Position numbers and translations under genes: made by a program. From NCBI GenBank assembly GCA_042569905.1, contig JBHPHA010000003.1:1-64000 (forward strand): DNA of 64,000 nucleotides, given 5' to 3'. This stretch comes from JBHPHA01 sp042569905. Its GTDB lineage: Bacteria > Patescibacteriota > Minisyncoccia > Moranbacterales > UBA9337. The notes under the pieces are model-generated. The model did not search any database. It had not been told where the DNA came from and saw nothing but the letters and a program-made list of their open reading frames with translations. Of the stretch, positions 1 through 7,931 are shown piece by piece. Numbering within the stretch: position 1 is the stretch's first letter; every line of letters starts with the position of its first letter.

Positions 1-2
1 GG

Positions 3-575
3 CATAAAGTTTATGGGCCAAAAGGTGTTGGTATTTTGTATATTAAGAAAGATGTAAAAATAAGCCCAATTATCCACGGAGGCGGACAAGAATCAGGGCT
101 TCGAGCTGGTACCTATAATGTTCCGGGTATAATTGGTGTGGGCGAAGCCATGCTTAATGCTAAAGCGGAACAGAAGGAGAATAATAAAAAGATACAGGAA
201 CTAAGAGATTACTTGGTAGATAGAATTTTAACGGAAATTCCTGAGTCATATTTAAATGGTTCAAAAGAGAAAAGAACTCCAAATAATGCTAATTTTAGAT
301 TTTCTAATGTGGAAGGGGAGAGTTTATTGCTTTCTTTGGATATGGAGGGAATATGTGCTTCAACGGGGTCTGCTTGTTCTTCAGGGTCGCTAGATCCTTC
401 CCATGTAATCTTAGCACTAGGTCTTAAGCATGAAGAGGCTCATAGCAGCTTACGACTAACAACAGGTAAAAACACCACTCAAGAAGAAATTGATTTCGCT
501 GTTGATACTATAAAAGAAACTATAGAAAGACTGCGGAAAATCTCGGGAAAACTATTAGAAGAATTTAACAAATAA
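3..575 (+). CDS. iscS: Cysteine desulfurase (IscS/NifS), C-terminal part
   Basis: PLP enzyme that takes sulfur from cysteine for Fe-S clusters and tRNA thiolation. The gene enters from the left edge; the frame is open from base 3 and begins with the HKVYGPKGVG segment, whose lysine (bases 6-8) is the PLP-binding lysine of the family. The persulfide cysteine lies in STGSACSSG (Cys codon 375-377). GGGQESGLRAGT is also typical. The small C-terminal domain is complete to TAA. iscU follows after 14 bp, so an isc-type pair is likely. The N-terminal half lies outside the window. Confidence 0.95.
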   Translation, partial: HKVYGPKGVGILYIKKDVKISPIIHGGGQESGLRAGTYNVPGIIGVGEAMLNAKAEQKENNKKIQELRDYLVDRILTEIPESYLNGSKEKRTPNNANFRFSNVEGESLLLSLDMEGICASTGSACSSGSLDPSHVILALGLKHEEAHSSLRLTTGKNTTQEEIDFAVDTIKETIERLRKISGKLLEEFNK

Positions 576-589
576 CTCAACTTACGCTT

Positions 590-976
590 ATGCAATATTC
601 AAAAAAAGTACTAGATCATTTTACAAGACCTCGTAATCAAGGAGAGCTGGAATCTCCAGATGCAACCGCAACTGTTGGAAATCCTAAATGTGGTGATATA
701 ATGAAGATGTACATTAAAGTTTCAAAAAATGAAAAAGGAGAAGAGGTTATTGAAGATGTAAAATTCCAAACGCTTGGTTGTGGCGCAGCAATTGCAACAT
801 CTTCCATGGCAACAGAATTAGCTAAGGGTAAGACTATAGAAGAAGCTCTAAAGATCACCAATCAAATGGTTGCGGATGAACTTGGGGGATTGCCTCAGGA
901 AAAGATGCATTGTAGTAATCTTGCAGCAGATGCAATCAGTAAAGCGATTGAAAAGTATAAGGAATGCACTGTTTAG
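590..976 (+). CDS. iscU: IscU/NifU-type Fe-S scaffold
   Basis: Scaffold on which [2Fe-2S]/[4Fe-4S] clusters are assembled from IscS-derived sulfur. The 128-aa length fits IscU. The three ligand cysteines are Cys34 (GNPKCGD), Cys64 (GCGAAIATSS) and Cys108 (HCSNLAADA). The usual LPPVK chaperone-recognition motif reads LPQEK, a mild divergence. It lies 14 bp after iscS with no clear Shine-Dalgarno, like many core genes here. Confidence 0.95.
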   Translation: MQYSKKVLDHFTRPRNQGELESPDATATVGNPKCGDIMKMYIKVSKNEKGEEVIEDVKFQTLGCGAAIATSSMATELAKGKTIEEALKITNQMVADELGGLPQEKMHCSNLAADAISKAIEKYKECTV

Positions 977-1153
977 AGTTGAGATTTCGGATATAGGAGT
1001 GTAAGTTTCGGACAACATGCTTTTCTCGCCCTTCGTTCCAGTTGGTACAAGGCTTCAAAAAACATGTTACCCAAAACTTTATTAAGGGACTAAAATTAAG
1101 AGTCGAGACGTCAAAATAATGGAAAATAAATAATCCAATAAAGGAATAAAAAA

Positions 1154-1573
1154 ATGCCAAAAATAAGAGATCTTCAAAAAGATGACCAAAGTGCGTTAGA
1201 GCAGTTGTTTATTCAACTTACATCAAAAGAAGTAGTTCTTGATATTGAAGGACTGATCGAGAATCCAGCGTCTCACTGTAGAGTCCTAGAAGAAGATGAT
1301 GCTATTGTTGGAACAGCAACATTGGTGACTTATTTGATTCCAACCAAAGGCTTAGTTGGAAGAATAGAGGACGTTGTTATTGATGAGTCTCAAAGAGGAA
1401 AGGGTCTTGGAAGAGTGATTATGGAAGACCTAATTGAACTAGCTAAGCAAAAAGGTGTTCAAGCCCTAAGCCTTACTAGCAATCCTCAAAGAATTCCAGC
1501 CAGAAGACTCTATGAATCACTGGGGTTTGAGATTTATGACACAGGAGTTTTTTGGAAAACTTTGACTAGCTAA
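1154..1573 (+). CDS. GNAT-family N-acetyltransferase
   Basis: A 139-aa single-domain acetyl-CoA-dependent acyltransferase; the substrate cannot be told. Motif A with the pyrophosphate-binding loop is QRGKGLG near residues 80-86, preceded by the strand RIEDVVID. The C-terminal ARRLYESLGFE is motif B, as in small-molecule and protein GNATs. AAGGA lies about 8 nt before ATG. A hairpin terminator follows at 1593-1623. It sits at the left border of the first accessory gene run. Confidence 0.85.
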   Translation: MPKIRDLQKDDQSALEQLFIQLTSKEVVLDIEGLIENPASHCRVLEEDDAIVGTATLVTYLIPTKGLVGRIEDVVIDESQRGKGLGRVIMEDLIELAKQKGVQALSLTSNPQRIPARRLYESLGFEIYDTGVFWKTLTS

Positions 1574-1592
1574 TCTGCTATTTATTCAGAAA

Positions 1593-1623
1593 AAAACCGT
1601 CTTTTTTTGAAGCCGGTTTTTTT
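1593..1623 (+). terminator. Terminator after GNAT gene
   Basis: AAAACCG / CCGGTTTT arms around a T-rich loop, followed by a T-run. Confidence 0.65.
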
Positions 1624-1647
1624 GTATACAAATTATTGTTTTAGGCC

Positions 1648-1676
1648 TTGACTTTCGTGAGAAAATGAGGTAATGT
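1648..1676 (+). promoter_or_regulatory. Sigma70-type promoter for the 1754 operon
   Basis: TTGACT (1648-1653), 17-bp spacer, TAATGT (1671-1676). The upstream in-frame ATG at 1673 lies inside the -10 box, so it cannot be the start; the GTG at 1754 fits. Confidence 0.75.
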
Positions 1677-1753
1677 GCAGAGGAGTTATTTTAACATTTG
1701 ATCAAAGAAGAAAGTTTAGCGCGAAGATTAAATTTTTGCCAAGGAGTAATGAC

Positions 1754-2110
1754 GTGAATAAAATTGAGATTAAAAGAATTTTAGAGGATGTTGCAGATGT
1801 AGTATCCGACCTGCTTCATAGAGGTAATGAAGCAAAATTAGAGGAATGCTTAATGGAGTATTCAAATCTGGATGGTCAGCAAATTGCAGTAATATTGGAG
1901 AAATCAAAACGGTGGAATTTGTCATCCGAAGATTTAATCGTCATTCATACTGCCAATGGAGAGAGAATTAGAAGCTTAAAGAATATTCAGGATAAAAAAT
2001 GGTTCACTGAATTAACCATTACTTCTGATGTCTTCCTAAATGCTGAATGTGTTAAGAGGATCAGTCGTGCTGATGTATTTCTGATTCAGGATACTTTTTA
2101 TTATTTTTAA
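1754..2110 (+). CDS. Orphan small protein, TFYYD-motif family (copy 1)
   Basis: Not a family I recognise. The start is GTG 1754, preceded by AAGGAG at 1741, giving 118 aa; the frame is open further up, but the upstream ATG overlaps the promoter. The mainly helical N-terminal half leads to LIVIHTANGERIRSL and the C-terminal LIQDTFYYF. These match LIVLHYANGKRIQEL and LIKQTFYTDL in the protein at 2425, and related motifs in those at 3332 and 4474. First gene of a three-gene unit (1754, 2141, 2425) with one promoter and one terminator. No signal peptide or TM segment. Confidence 0.75.
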   Translation: MNKIEIKRILEDVADVVSDLLHRGNEAKLEECLMEYSNLDGQQIAVILEKSKRWNLSSEDLIVIHTANGERIRSLKNIQDKKWFTELTITSDVFLNAECVKRISRADVFLIQDTFYYF

Positions 2111-2140
2111 ATAATCTTTGTCAGCAAAGGGGACTAGGAG

Positions 2141-2428
2141 ATGGGTAGAAGAAATAGCTCTATTCCAAAGAGAAAACCAAGAGCAAGGGTGATTCGAACG
2201 GATCATTTGAGTGAGGAAGTGCTCTGTATCGCTGGTAAACTTGGAGAAGTTCTTGCAAAAAGTAGTAATTGCGCATATAGAAACCTAAATGATTCAACTG
2301 CCCTAAATCTATCACTGAAAACCATTCTTGATATGGTGCATTTGCACGAATACCGGGTAGAAATATTGCAAAGCGCGAGTGTTAGCGAGAGGTTTATTAA
2401 AAACCAAACGCAAGGAGAGGTACGATGA
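2141..2428 (+). CDS. Orphan basic small protein (95 aa)
   Basis: Unknown function. The N-terminus is basic (RRN...KRKPRAR) and continues into ARVIRTDHLSEEVL, which matches ARVIKIDHLSRDVM near the N-terminus of the protein at 4474. The remainder is predicted helical. The 4474 protein therefore looks like a fusion of this N-terminal module with the TFYYD module, suggesting the two act together. The stop overlaps the start of the next gene (ATGA), so translation is probably coupled. The TGA stop shows the standard code is used. Confidence 0.65.
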   Translation: MGRRNSSIPKRKPRARVIRTDHLSEEVLCIAGKLGEVLAKSSNCAYRNLNDSTALNLSLKTILDMVHLHEYRVEILQSASVSERFIKNQTQGEVR

Positions 2429-2799
2429 GTGAAATTAAGAAAGATGAAAGTAGAATTCTTCACACATTAGAAGTAGTTGATTCAGTTGTGGGGGATTTGC
2501 TATATCCACGAAACAAGCTGAAATTAATTCAATGTCTAAGAGAGTATTCTGGTTTGCAGGATGTTCGGATCAATGCTGTTCTCAATAATGTAGCAGTCAA
2601 AAATCTGCTCCTGGGGAACCTTATCGTACTTCATTATGCTAATGGGAAACGTATTCAAGAACTGAGAGATGCGTATGATAGAAGCTGGCAAGAAGAATCA
2701 GCGTATGCCGCCGAACCTTTTTTGGACGCTGAAAGAAAAGGGCTTATTTCACACAGTGACCTAAGTTTAATCAAACAAACGTTTTATACTGACTTATAA
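2425..2799 (+). CDS. Orphan small protein, TFYYD-motif family (copy 2)
   Basis: A 124-aa soluble paralogue of the 1754 product. Both have a VVxDLL helix, LREYS/LMEYS, the LIVxHxANGxRIxxL block and a C-terminal LIxxTFYxx. The start overlaps the upstream stop by 4 nt and has AAGGAG upstream. Last gene before the terminator at 2816. Function unknown. The invariant H..NG..R and terminal FY suggest a shared fold or partner-binding surface rather than a known active site. Confidence 0.75.
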   Translation: MSEIKKDESRILHTLEVVDSVVGDLLYPRNKLKLIQCLREYSGLQDVRINAVLNNVAVKNLLLGNLIVLHYANGKRIQELRDAYDRSWQEESAYAAEPFLDAERKGLISHSDLSLIKQTFYTDL

Positions 2800-2815
2800 G
2801 TCAAGTGAATATATA

Positions 2816-2853
2816 AACAGGGAAGAATCAAATAAGATTCACCCTGTTTTTTT
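2816..2853 (+). terminator. Terminator (repeat type A, copy 1)
   Basis: AACAGGG..GAATC / GATTC.ACCCTGTT hairpin plus T7. Nearly identical to the terminator at 3874-3911. Confidence 0.85.
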
Positions 2854-2906
2854 GTTGTAAAAATAAAGTAAGTTGTCTTTTTTAGGTGGTTTTTTGTATA
2901 TACTGA

Positions 2907-2935
2907 TTGACTTTCTAGATAAAAAGCAGTAGTCT
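2907..2935 (+). promoter_or_regulatory. Promoter for the 3008-3332 unit
   Basis: TTGACT (2907-2912), 17 bp, TAGTCT (2930-2935). Confidence 0.6.
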
Positions 2936-3007
2936 TTATTAAAGTTATCTTAACAATTTAATCTAGTGTCACCTAACCTAAATCTATTAAGCAAGCAGGT
3001 TATTCAA

Positions 3008-3328
3008 ATGACTAAGCAGAAAAAGGATTGTATTAATGGGCTGTGTCGAGATGGAAAAGTACATTGTGCTACATGTTTTTCAACAGGTAGGATATTGAAA
3101 AATCCTTGCAGTACTTGTCGAGGAACAGGAGTCGATTTAAAAAGTACTGAAAGGGATTGCCCCACCTGCAAAAGTGCTCGGGTCAAAGGATTGAGCGTGG
3201 ACGATTTTAACAAGCATAGAATGGATAAAACTTTCGTTAAAGAGTTTATTGTGGATTGTGGTGTGTGCAGTGGAACAGGTCTCGTTCCGTGTCCGAAGTG
3301 TGTTAAAAAAATAGATACAGGAGAATGA
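3008..3328 (+). CDS. Orphan zinc-knuckle protein, DnaJ-like CxxC repeats
   Basis: A 106-aa protein with repeated cysteine pairs resembling the DnaJ central zinc domain: CATCFSTG, CSTCRGTG, CPTC, CGVCSGTG, CPKC. There is no J domain or substrate-binding domain. The knuckles should bind two zinc ions. A GTG at 2966 is in frame but has no ribosome site, so ATG 3008 is chosen. Stop and next start are 3 bp apart (3332), so it is co-expressed with a TFYYD-family protein. It may be a chaperone-like or binding module; function inferred only from the motif. Confidence 0.75.
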   Translation: MTKQKKDCINGLCRDGKVHCATCFSTGRILKNPCSTCRGTGVDLKSTERDCPTCKSARVKGLSVDDFNKHRMDKTFVKEFIVDCGVCSGTGLVPCPKCVKKIDTGE

Positions 3329-3331
3329 GAA

Positions 3332-3862
3332 ATGTCTGATCATAAAGACTTAAAGGAGCAAATTGTAGGAACAGAAAAGTCTACTAAAATCCCATCTCTG
3401 GCAGCTAGACGAGTAGCTTTTTTAACCGAAAAAACCAAAACAACTCGAAAGATTCAGTTTGATACTGTGTTAAAGCTGGCATTATTGCAGATTAATCACA
3501 GTCATGTGGATGGACTTGTATATGCTTACCATGAGCCCAGACTAATTATCGAGCGACTCTTAAGTGCGGGTATTGAAATGGATATTGTGGGGCGCATAAT
3601 GATTAAATACCATATGGGAGAAGAATTGACTGAAGCAGATGCTGTTATCATGCATCAGGTAGAGGGATGCTATATTAGGAATATTATACGCACAGAGTCT
3701 AAGGAGATTGCAGAATCAATATTAGATGAAGCAAAAATATTACTATATAAAACAATTCCTAATCTTCTGGCGGAATATGAAGTAGAAGTAGATGATAAGG
3801 ATATGCAGTCTTTTCGGGATGATTTCTATTTCGATATTCTGGAATCAAATAGAAATAGCTAG
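3332..3862 (+). CDS. Orphan protein, divergent TFYYD-motif family (copy 3)
   Basis: A 176-aa soluble protein, the most divergent member. LTEADAVIMHQVEG..IRNI corresponds to the H.ANG.RI block of the copies at 1754 and 2425, and DFYFDIL near the C-terminus to TFYYD. It has a longer N-terminal helical region. AGGAGAATGAGAA precedes the ATG. It is coupled to the zinc-knuckle gene at 3008 and ends before terminator copy 2. Function unknown. Confidence 0.65.
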   Translation: MSDHKDLKEQIVGTEKSTKIPSLAARRVAFLTEKTKTTRKIQFDTVLKLALLQINHSHVDGLVYAYHEPRLIIERLLSAGIEMDIVGRIMIKYHMGEELTEADAVIMHQVEGCYIRNIIRTESKEIAESILDEAKILLYKTIPNLLAEYEVEVDDKDMQSFRDDFYFDILESNRNS

Positions 3863-3873
3863 GGACTTTAGTG

Positions 3874-3911
3874 AACAGGGAAGAATCAAATTAGATTCAC
3901 CCTGTTTTTTT
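3874..3911 (+). terminator. Terminator (repeat type A, copy 2)
   Basis: Same hairpin as 2816-2853 with about one base changed in the loop; T7 tail. Confidence 0.85.
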
Positions 3912-3936
3912 GCTTCACCATTAATTAAATAAATTA

Positions 3937-3965
3937 TTGACAAATGCTGTGAATTGTAGTAAGAT
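3937..3965 (+). promoter_or_regulatory. Promoter for the 4032-4474 unit
   Basis: TTGACA (3937-3942), 17 bp, TAAGAT (3960-3965), followed by a roughly 60-nt leader ending in GGGAG before ATG 4032. Confidence 0.75.
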
Positions 3966-4031
3966 TAATAATTCAAGATAGTAATTTAAAAAATTAATAA
4001 TACAATAACTTACTGTAAAGGGAGAATAGTA

Positions 4032-4472
4032 ATGAAAGAAATGAAAGATGCGATATTGAGGGACTTATGTAATGTTAAGATGTATGCAACAGGATTATGT
4101 CTTACGCTTGTAATAGATTTGTTTTTTTATGCTGTAGTATTTACCAGTATGACAGTAAATATAGAAAGTAGTCGCTTTGGTTTATTAGGACTACTCATTT
4201 TGTTTATCTGGACATTTGTATGGATTTGGGGATTGATTTTGTTACATTTACTGGAAAAACTTCTTTTTATTTTAAACAATTTAGTAGCTTTTATTTTTAT
4301 TTTCATATATGCCATTATCACAGAAGCTCAGACTTACTTATTAAGTATGTGCGGTGTCGATATTACGCATGATAATATGTACTTCCTAACAATATTTGCA
4401 TATTCGATATTACTTTGTTTGTACATATTTAAAATGTCAGGAAAAGCATCCCTAGAAGAAGAGGTTGATTAG
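4032..4472 (+). CDS. Orphan integral membrane protein (146 aa)
   Basis: Four probable TM helices at about residues 18-40, 50-75, 78-100 and 115-137, with a short charged C-terminus (GKASLEEEVD). No conserved motif recognised. Good Shine-Dalgarno GGGAG. The next gene starts 1 bp after its stop, so this is a two-gene unit with the cytosolic TFYYD-family protein at 4474, which may be its partner. Function unknown. Confidence 0.7.
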   Translation: MKEMKDAILRDLCNVKMYATGLCLTLVIDLFFYAVVFTSMTVNIESSRFGLLGLLILFIWTFVWIWGLILLHLLEKLLFILNNLVAFIFIFIYAIITEAQTYLLSMCGVDITHDNMYFLTIFAYSILLCLYIFKMSGKASLEEEVD

Positions 4473-4473
4473 A

Positions 4474-4947
4474 ATGAATGCGTCTAAGAAATTCAAAGAA
4501 AAAGCGCGGGTGATTAAAATAGATCATTTGAGTCGCGATGTTATGACTGCGTTGGATAAATTTCGCACCATTCATGCCATGGAGTATTTGAGAACATTTC
4601 CGCCCAAGGCATTTCTTGAGAAACGCGTAACCAGGGTTGAGATAGTTGAGAAGCTCGAGTGGGCTAATTTGGACATTGAGTTTATCAAAGAGGTTGCGTA
4701 TAAGTTGTTGATGGGTAGAGATTTGTTGGTTAAGGAAGTTGCCATCATTCATATTGTGAATGGGGAATGGCTCAGAGCCTTAAGAGAAAAGGATCAAAAA
4801 GAATGGGTCACTGAAAAAGAGCGATACATTCAAAGACTACTGCTCTCTATAACAACATCTCGACTAAGTGCAGCTAATAAGTCAGGAGAAGGTGCTCTCA
4901 CGTTGGAGGAGGCAACTTTACTAGAAGAAACATTTTACTATGACTAA
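4474..4947 (+). CDS. Orphan two-module protein, TFYYD family (copy 4)
   Basis: A 157-aa protein. The N-terminal ARVIKIDHLSRDV block matches the stand-alone protein at 2141. The C-terminal half carries VAIIHIVNGEWLRAL and LLEETFYYD, the signature of the 1754/2425 proteins. An in-frame TTG at 4465 would add three residues; ATG 4474 with AAGAGG upstream is preferred. It follows the membrane gene by 1 bp. A weak hairpin (CACTAT/ATAGTG, 4975-4991) may end the unit. Function unknown. Confidence 0.75.
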   Translation: MNASKKFKEKARVIKIDHLSRDVMTALDKFRTIHAMEYLRTFPPKAFLEKRVTRVEIVEKLEWANLDIEFIKEVAYKLLMGRDLLVKEVAIIHIVNGEWLRALREKDQKEWVTEKERYIQRLLLSITTSRLSAANKSGEGALTLEEATLLEETFYYD

Positions 4948-5011
4948 GAATATTAGTAAATATAATTTAAAAAGCACTATTTGTAGATAGTGTTCTCATT
5001 AAAATCTGAAT

Positions 5012-5236
5012 GTGCCACCCACTGAGTTTACTGGGGTTGTTAAAAAGTTGGTCATGGATTCTCATGGCAACACAAAGTACCTCATAGTTGAAACTAGCTA
5101 TGACGCAATGCTTCTTCAAATGCGATTTAGAACCACTGATGGACAAGAAGCAATGTCTGATGTGATTCCACTTTTCAATAAAGGTTGCTTATCTTTCGGA
5201 TGTGGCACAAAGGTTGTGAGAGTGAAAAATGGCTAA
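5012..5236 (+). CDS. Small orphan protein (74 aa)
   Basis: The reading frame starts with GTG 5012 and has no obvious Shine-Dalgarno, so the start is uncertain. The product is soluble and probably beta-rich (FTGVVKKLVMD..KYLIVETSY) and ends NKGCLSFGCGTKVVRVKNG. A strong terminator follows directly, supporting a real gene. No recognised family. Confidence 0.5.
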   Translation: MPPTEFTGVVKKLVMDSHGNTKYLIVETSYDAMLLQMRFRTTDGQEAMSDVIPLFNKGCLSFGCGTKVVRVKNG

Positions 5237-5250
5237 TCAGAAAAACGTTC

Positions 5251-5286
5251 AGCCCTAGCTTGAAATTTCAAGATAGGGCTTTTTTG
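5251..5286 (+). terminator. Terminator after the 5012 gene
   Basis: AGCCCTA / TAGGGCT arms with an inner TGAAATTTCA palindrome, T6 tail. Confidence 0.85.
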
Positions 5287-5343
5287 TATGCGAATTATGA
5301 ATTTACAAAAATACGACTTAACTGAAAATGTAATTTTTAAATA

Positions 5344-5381
5344 AAAAAGGTGTCGACAGCATTACGCTATCAACACCTTAA
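5344..5381 (-). terminator. Terminator after the 5414 zinc-knuckle gene
   Basis: AAGGTGT.GATAGC / GCT.TC.ACACCTT hairpin with a T-run on the minus strand. Confidence 0.8.
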
Positions 5382-5413
5382 CAGTAGTTTTTAGTTCATC
5401 TCTGAAGCTGGTA

Positions 5414-5665
5414 TTAACTTAAAGGCTCCAATCCTGATCCGTTACAGCGCTCACAGTTGACTTCAACCGCAAATCCCATATTAGCAATTACGGTACCGCT
5501 TCCCTTACATTCTTTACAGGCATTAGGACTATTAATCAGTCCTGTTCCTGCACAATCGGGACAGCTCACCTGAGCAGAAAAACCTCCACAGTCAGCGATT
5601 ATAGTCCCGCTTCCGTTGCAGCTTGGGCAACGATCTCCAGTCAATTCTTGATTCGATTTACTCAT
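5414..5665 (-). CDS. Orphan zinc-knuckle protein, four CxxCxGxG motifs
   Basis: An 83-aa protein made almost only of four perfect DnaJ-type knuckles: CPSCNGSG, CPDCAGTG, CKECKGSG, CERCNGSG. They form two pairs (CxxC...CxxC spaced as in DnaJ), so two zinc ions are expected. No J domain. The start at 5665 has AAGGAGTG upstream; the in-frame extension to 5713 overlaps the leader. It has its own promoter (5736-5764) and terminator. It may be a free-standing DnaJ zinc domain acting as a thiol or chaperone module; function not established. Confidence 0.85.
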   Translation of the reverse strand: MSKSNQELTGDRCPSCNGSGTIIADCGGFSAQVSCPDCAGTGLINSPNACKECKGSGTVIANMGFAVEVNCERCNGSGLEPLS

Positions 5666-5735
5666 AACAGCACTCCTTTTCCGAATTAGTGAAAAATTAC
5701 CTTGCAACAACATTGTTAAAAATTCAGGATATTAA

Positions 5736-5764
5736 AGTATATCATATATAAATAATTTTGTCAA
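5736..5764 (-). promoter_or_regulatory. Promoter for the 5414 gene
   Basis: On the minus strand TTGACA (5764-5759), 17 bp, TATACT (5741-5736): near consensus. Confidence 0.85.
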
Positions 5765-5808
5765 GACCAAAAGCGAAAGATTAATTAAAAAAATAAAATA
5801 AAACCAAA

Positions 5809-5982
5809 ATGGGGAAAATACAAAAGCTTAAAAAAATGAGAAAGTATTCAAAGAAAGAAGGTGATAGAATTGCAAGGGAATTTGAGGAAAACTTTAAAAT
5901 AGAAGACTGTATTCGATCTTGTCCAAGATTCGTTCCTAATTTAGCATGGAAGCTTTTGGTTAACTTTATGATCAAAAGATAG
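5809..5982 (+). CDS. Small basic orphan protein (57 aa)
   Basis: ATG-to-TAG frame encoding a Lys-rich N-terminus (MGKIQKLKKMRKYSKKEG) followed by REFEENFKIEDC and a hydrophobic end. No Shine-Dalgarno. It is followed 6 bp later by another short frame in the same direction. Support comes from reading-frame quality and context only; no family recognised. Confidence 0.45.
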   Translation: MGKIQKLKKMRKYSKKEGDRIAREFEENFKIEDCIRSCPRFVPNLAWKLLVNFMIKR

Positions 5983-5988
5983 AGACCT

Positions 5989-6156
5989 ATGACACAAGAT
6001 CAAATCGAACAAAAACAAAAAGATCAAATACTTCAGGAAATCCATAATGAGCTGGAAATGCAAGATTGGGGAGGAAATTATGACAAGGTTATTTTGAGAG
6101 TTGCTTTTAAGGGAAAACTTAATATTCTACCAATAGAATTAAACTTAAGAAAATAG
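5989..6156 (+). CDS. Small orphan protein (55 aa)
   Basis: ATG-to-TAG frame of 55 aa, Gln/Glu-rich at the N-terminus (MTQDQIEQKQKDQILQEI), then DWGGNYDKVILRVAFKG. It is 6 bp downstream of the previous short frame and probably co-transcribed. No Shine-Dalgarno, no recognised family. Confidence 0.45.
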   Translation: MTQDQIEQKQKDQILQEIHNELEMQDWGGNYDKVILRVAFKGKLNILPIELNLRK

Positions 6157-6229
6157 ATTAGTTGTGTTTGGTTTTCAGCCTACTTTATGCTATGTTTTTA
6201 GTATATATAAGTAGATTTTACTGCAAATT

Positions 6230-7882
6230 ATGAATGAAATATATTGTTTTGGATTAAACTTTTTTGCTAAATGTCCAGAAACACATCTTAATGATCACTT
6301 TTTATTTAACCTTGAAACAGCCGTATCGAGCTTGGCAATAGTAGTTGCTATATATGCATTATTATTAGAAAAACGTTTTAGAGTAAGAATTCAAATAAAG
6401 AGATCACAGCTGAAAAAAATAATTTATCTTACTTTGTCGGTTCTATTTTTTACCTTTATTGGGGCCACGCTTCCTTATGTTTCTGGGGAGCCTCGTCCGA
6501 TAATTGGATATCCAATTTTTTGGGAAATTCTTGCGTTTTTTATATTGCTTTATTGCATTTTCCAAGCGTTTGATTTAATGAGGTCAATTAAAAAACTTAC
6601 AAAAAAACAAGTTAAGGAATTAATTATATGCGCACCTTATGACACATTAATTTATCATGGATTAATTGATTTAATGGTGAAAGAAGCTGATTATTTTTGG
6701 GAGGATTTCCTCAAGAAAACCATAGTCAATGATGCATTAAGAGAAGTTTTGAAACATGATTTTTCTGGAGAAGATTTCTTAAAAGTGGCAGTGAAATCTA
6801 GATATATCTTACTGCAAACCGTATCAATTATCAAAAAGGCTAAGCCTGAGACAAATATACATCACATAGAAGAATATTTAAGAAAGCTATTTATACTTGG
6901 AGTATTTATAGATGATTCAATAATATCGCATGACTTAAAATCCAGCTATAAAGACATGACGAAATATATAATGCGTGAAAATAAGATGGCAAATATTATC
7001 TTCGGTAATTATCGAGATTTATTTTTAACGAGCATGGACTTCAAAGATCAGAATCGCTTAGGCGTCCTTAAGCGATTCTTAAAGATATTTGAGTTATATC
7101 TAGGTAGAAAATATCATTACACTGAAGATGATAAGAAATTCACTAATCTCATTGAGATCAATACATTAGAGAATTTTCTTAGTTTTTTTAAAGATAGTCT
7201 AATGTATCTTAACTCAGAAGAAAAAACAGAATTCATGAGACAGCTCTCTTTTCTAACGGTGCAAATTAAAAACCTTCCTGAAGGTGAAAGCAGAGTATTA
7301 TCCAAAGGAATTTATTCTATATTAGAAACTTATGCGCAAGGAAAGAACTGGTCAAAAGATCTTGGGGTCGATAGACTATACTGTATTGAACTAGAATTAA
7401 GTTTTGTTGATCAAAATAAATATACAAGAGAATCATTCCAACAATTATTATTGGAAAAGATTGCAGGATCCAAGGATCCTAAAAAACGTACAAAGATAAT
7501 GTATAACTTGGCAGGGTACTACCCAATGATGACTCCTGTTTACTTTTTTATTTATGGACATGCGCTATTTTCCAATCAAGTGCCTGCAAAAGATTTTAAA
7601 TTTAATATGGCGATATTAAGAAAAATGCAAAAAAATCTTCCAAAAATTGCAGATGGCGAAATTATTAATAATAAAGATAATAATTCTCAAGGGGATGAAA
7701 GAATTCTAAATGCTATGAATCAAAGAATTGAAAATTGTTTGAATGCAATGTTTCCAGATAATGTAATTTATAATAAAGATGAGAATTCTTTGACTCATTA
7801 TTTTTCAGGAAATCAATCCTCATCCACTTTGCTACTAAATGAAACTGTTCAAAAAAATGAGTTTGTTTTTAAGAAGAAATAG
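6230..7882 (+). CDS. Large orphan protein with N-terminal membrane helices
   Basis: A 550-aa protein. Three TM helices lie at about residues 27-45, 63-82 and 95-115; the remaining 430 residues are a predicted cytosolic, helix-rich, Lys/Glu-rich domain without a recognised motif. The region around residues 440-470 (PMMTPVYFFIYGHALF) is more hydrophobic. No Shine-Dalgarno, and AT-rich codons like the core genes. A strong promoter for a short non-coding unit starts 17 bp after its stop. It may be a membrane-anchored scaffold; function unknown. Confidence 0.75.
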   Translation: MNEIYCFGLNFFAKCPETHLNDHFLFNLETAVSSLAIVVAIYALLLEKRFRVRIQIKRSQLKKIIYLTLSVLFFTFIGATLPYVSGEPRPIIGYPIFWEILAFFILLYCIFQAFDLMRSIKKLTKKQVKELIICAPYDTLIYHGLIDLMVKEADYFWEDFLKKTIVNDALREVLKHDFSGEDFLKVAVKSRYILLQTVSIIKKAKPETNIHHIEEYLRKLFILGVFIDDSIISHDLKSSYKDMTKYIMRENKMANIIFGNYRDLFLTSMDFKDQNRLGVLKRFLKIFELYLGRKYHYTEDDKKFTNLIEINTLENFLSFFKDSLMYLNSEEKTEFMRQLSFLTVQIKNLPEGESRVLSKGIYSILETYAQGKNWSKDLGVDRLYCIELELSFVDQNKYTRESFQQLLLEKIAGSKDPKKRTKIMYNLAGYYPMMTPVYFFIYGHALFSNQVPAKDFKFNMAILRKMQKNLPKIADGEIINNKDNNSQGDERILNAMNQRIENCLNAMFPDNVIYNKDENSLTHYFSGNQSSSTLLLNETVQKNEFVFKKK

Positions 7883-7898
7883 AAGTTAAATTTGAAAT

Positions 7899-7926
7899 TT
7901 GACAAAAACAAATAATCTGTTATAAT
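7899..7926 (+). promoter_or_regulatory. Consensus promoter for a small RNA unit
   Basis: TTGACA (7899-7904), 16 bp, TATAAT (7921-7926); both boxes are perfect consensus. No ORF with a ribosome site follows before the terminator at 7976-8027. Confidence 0.85.
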
Positions 7927-7931
7927 GCAGT

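Noticed and set aside
1673..1753. ATG 1673 as start of the first TFYYD-family gene.
   Set aside because: It lies within the -10 box of the promoter at 1648-1676; GTG 1754 has a proper AAGGAG and matches the paralogue's N-terminus.
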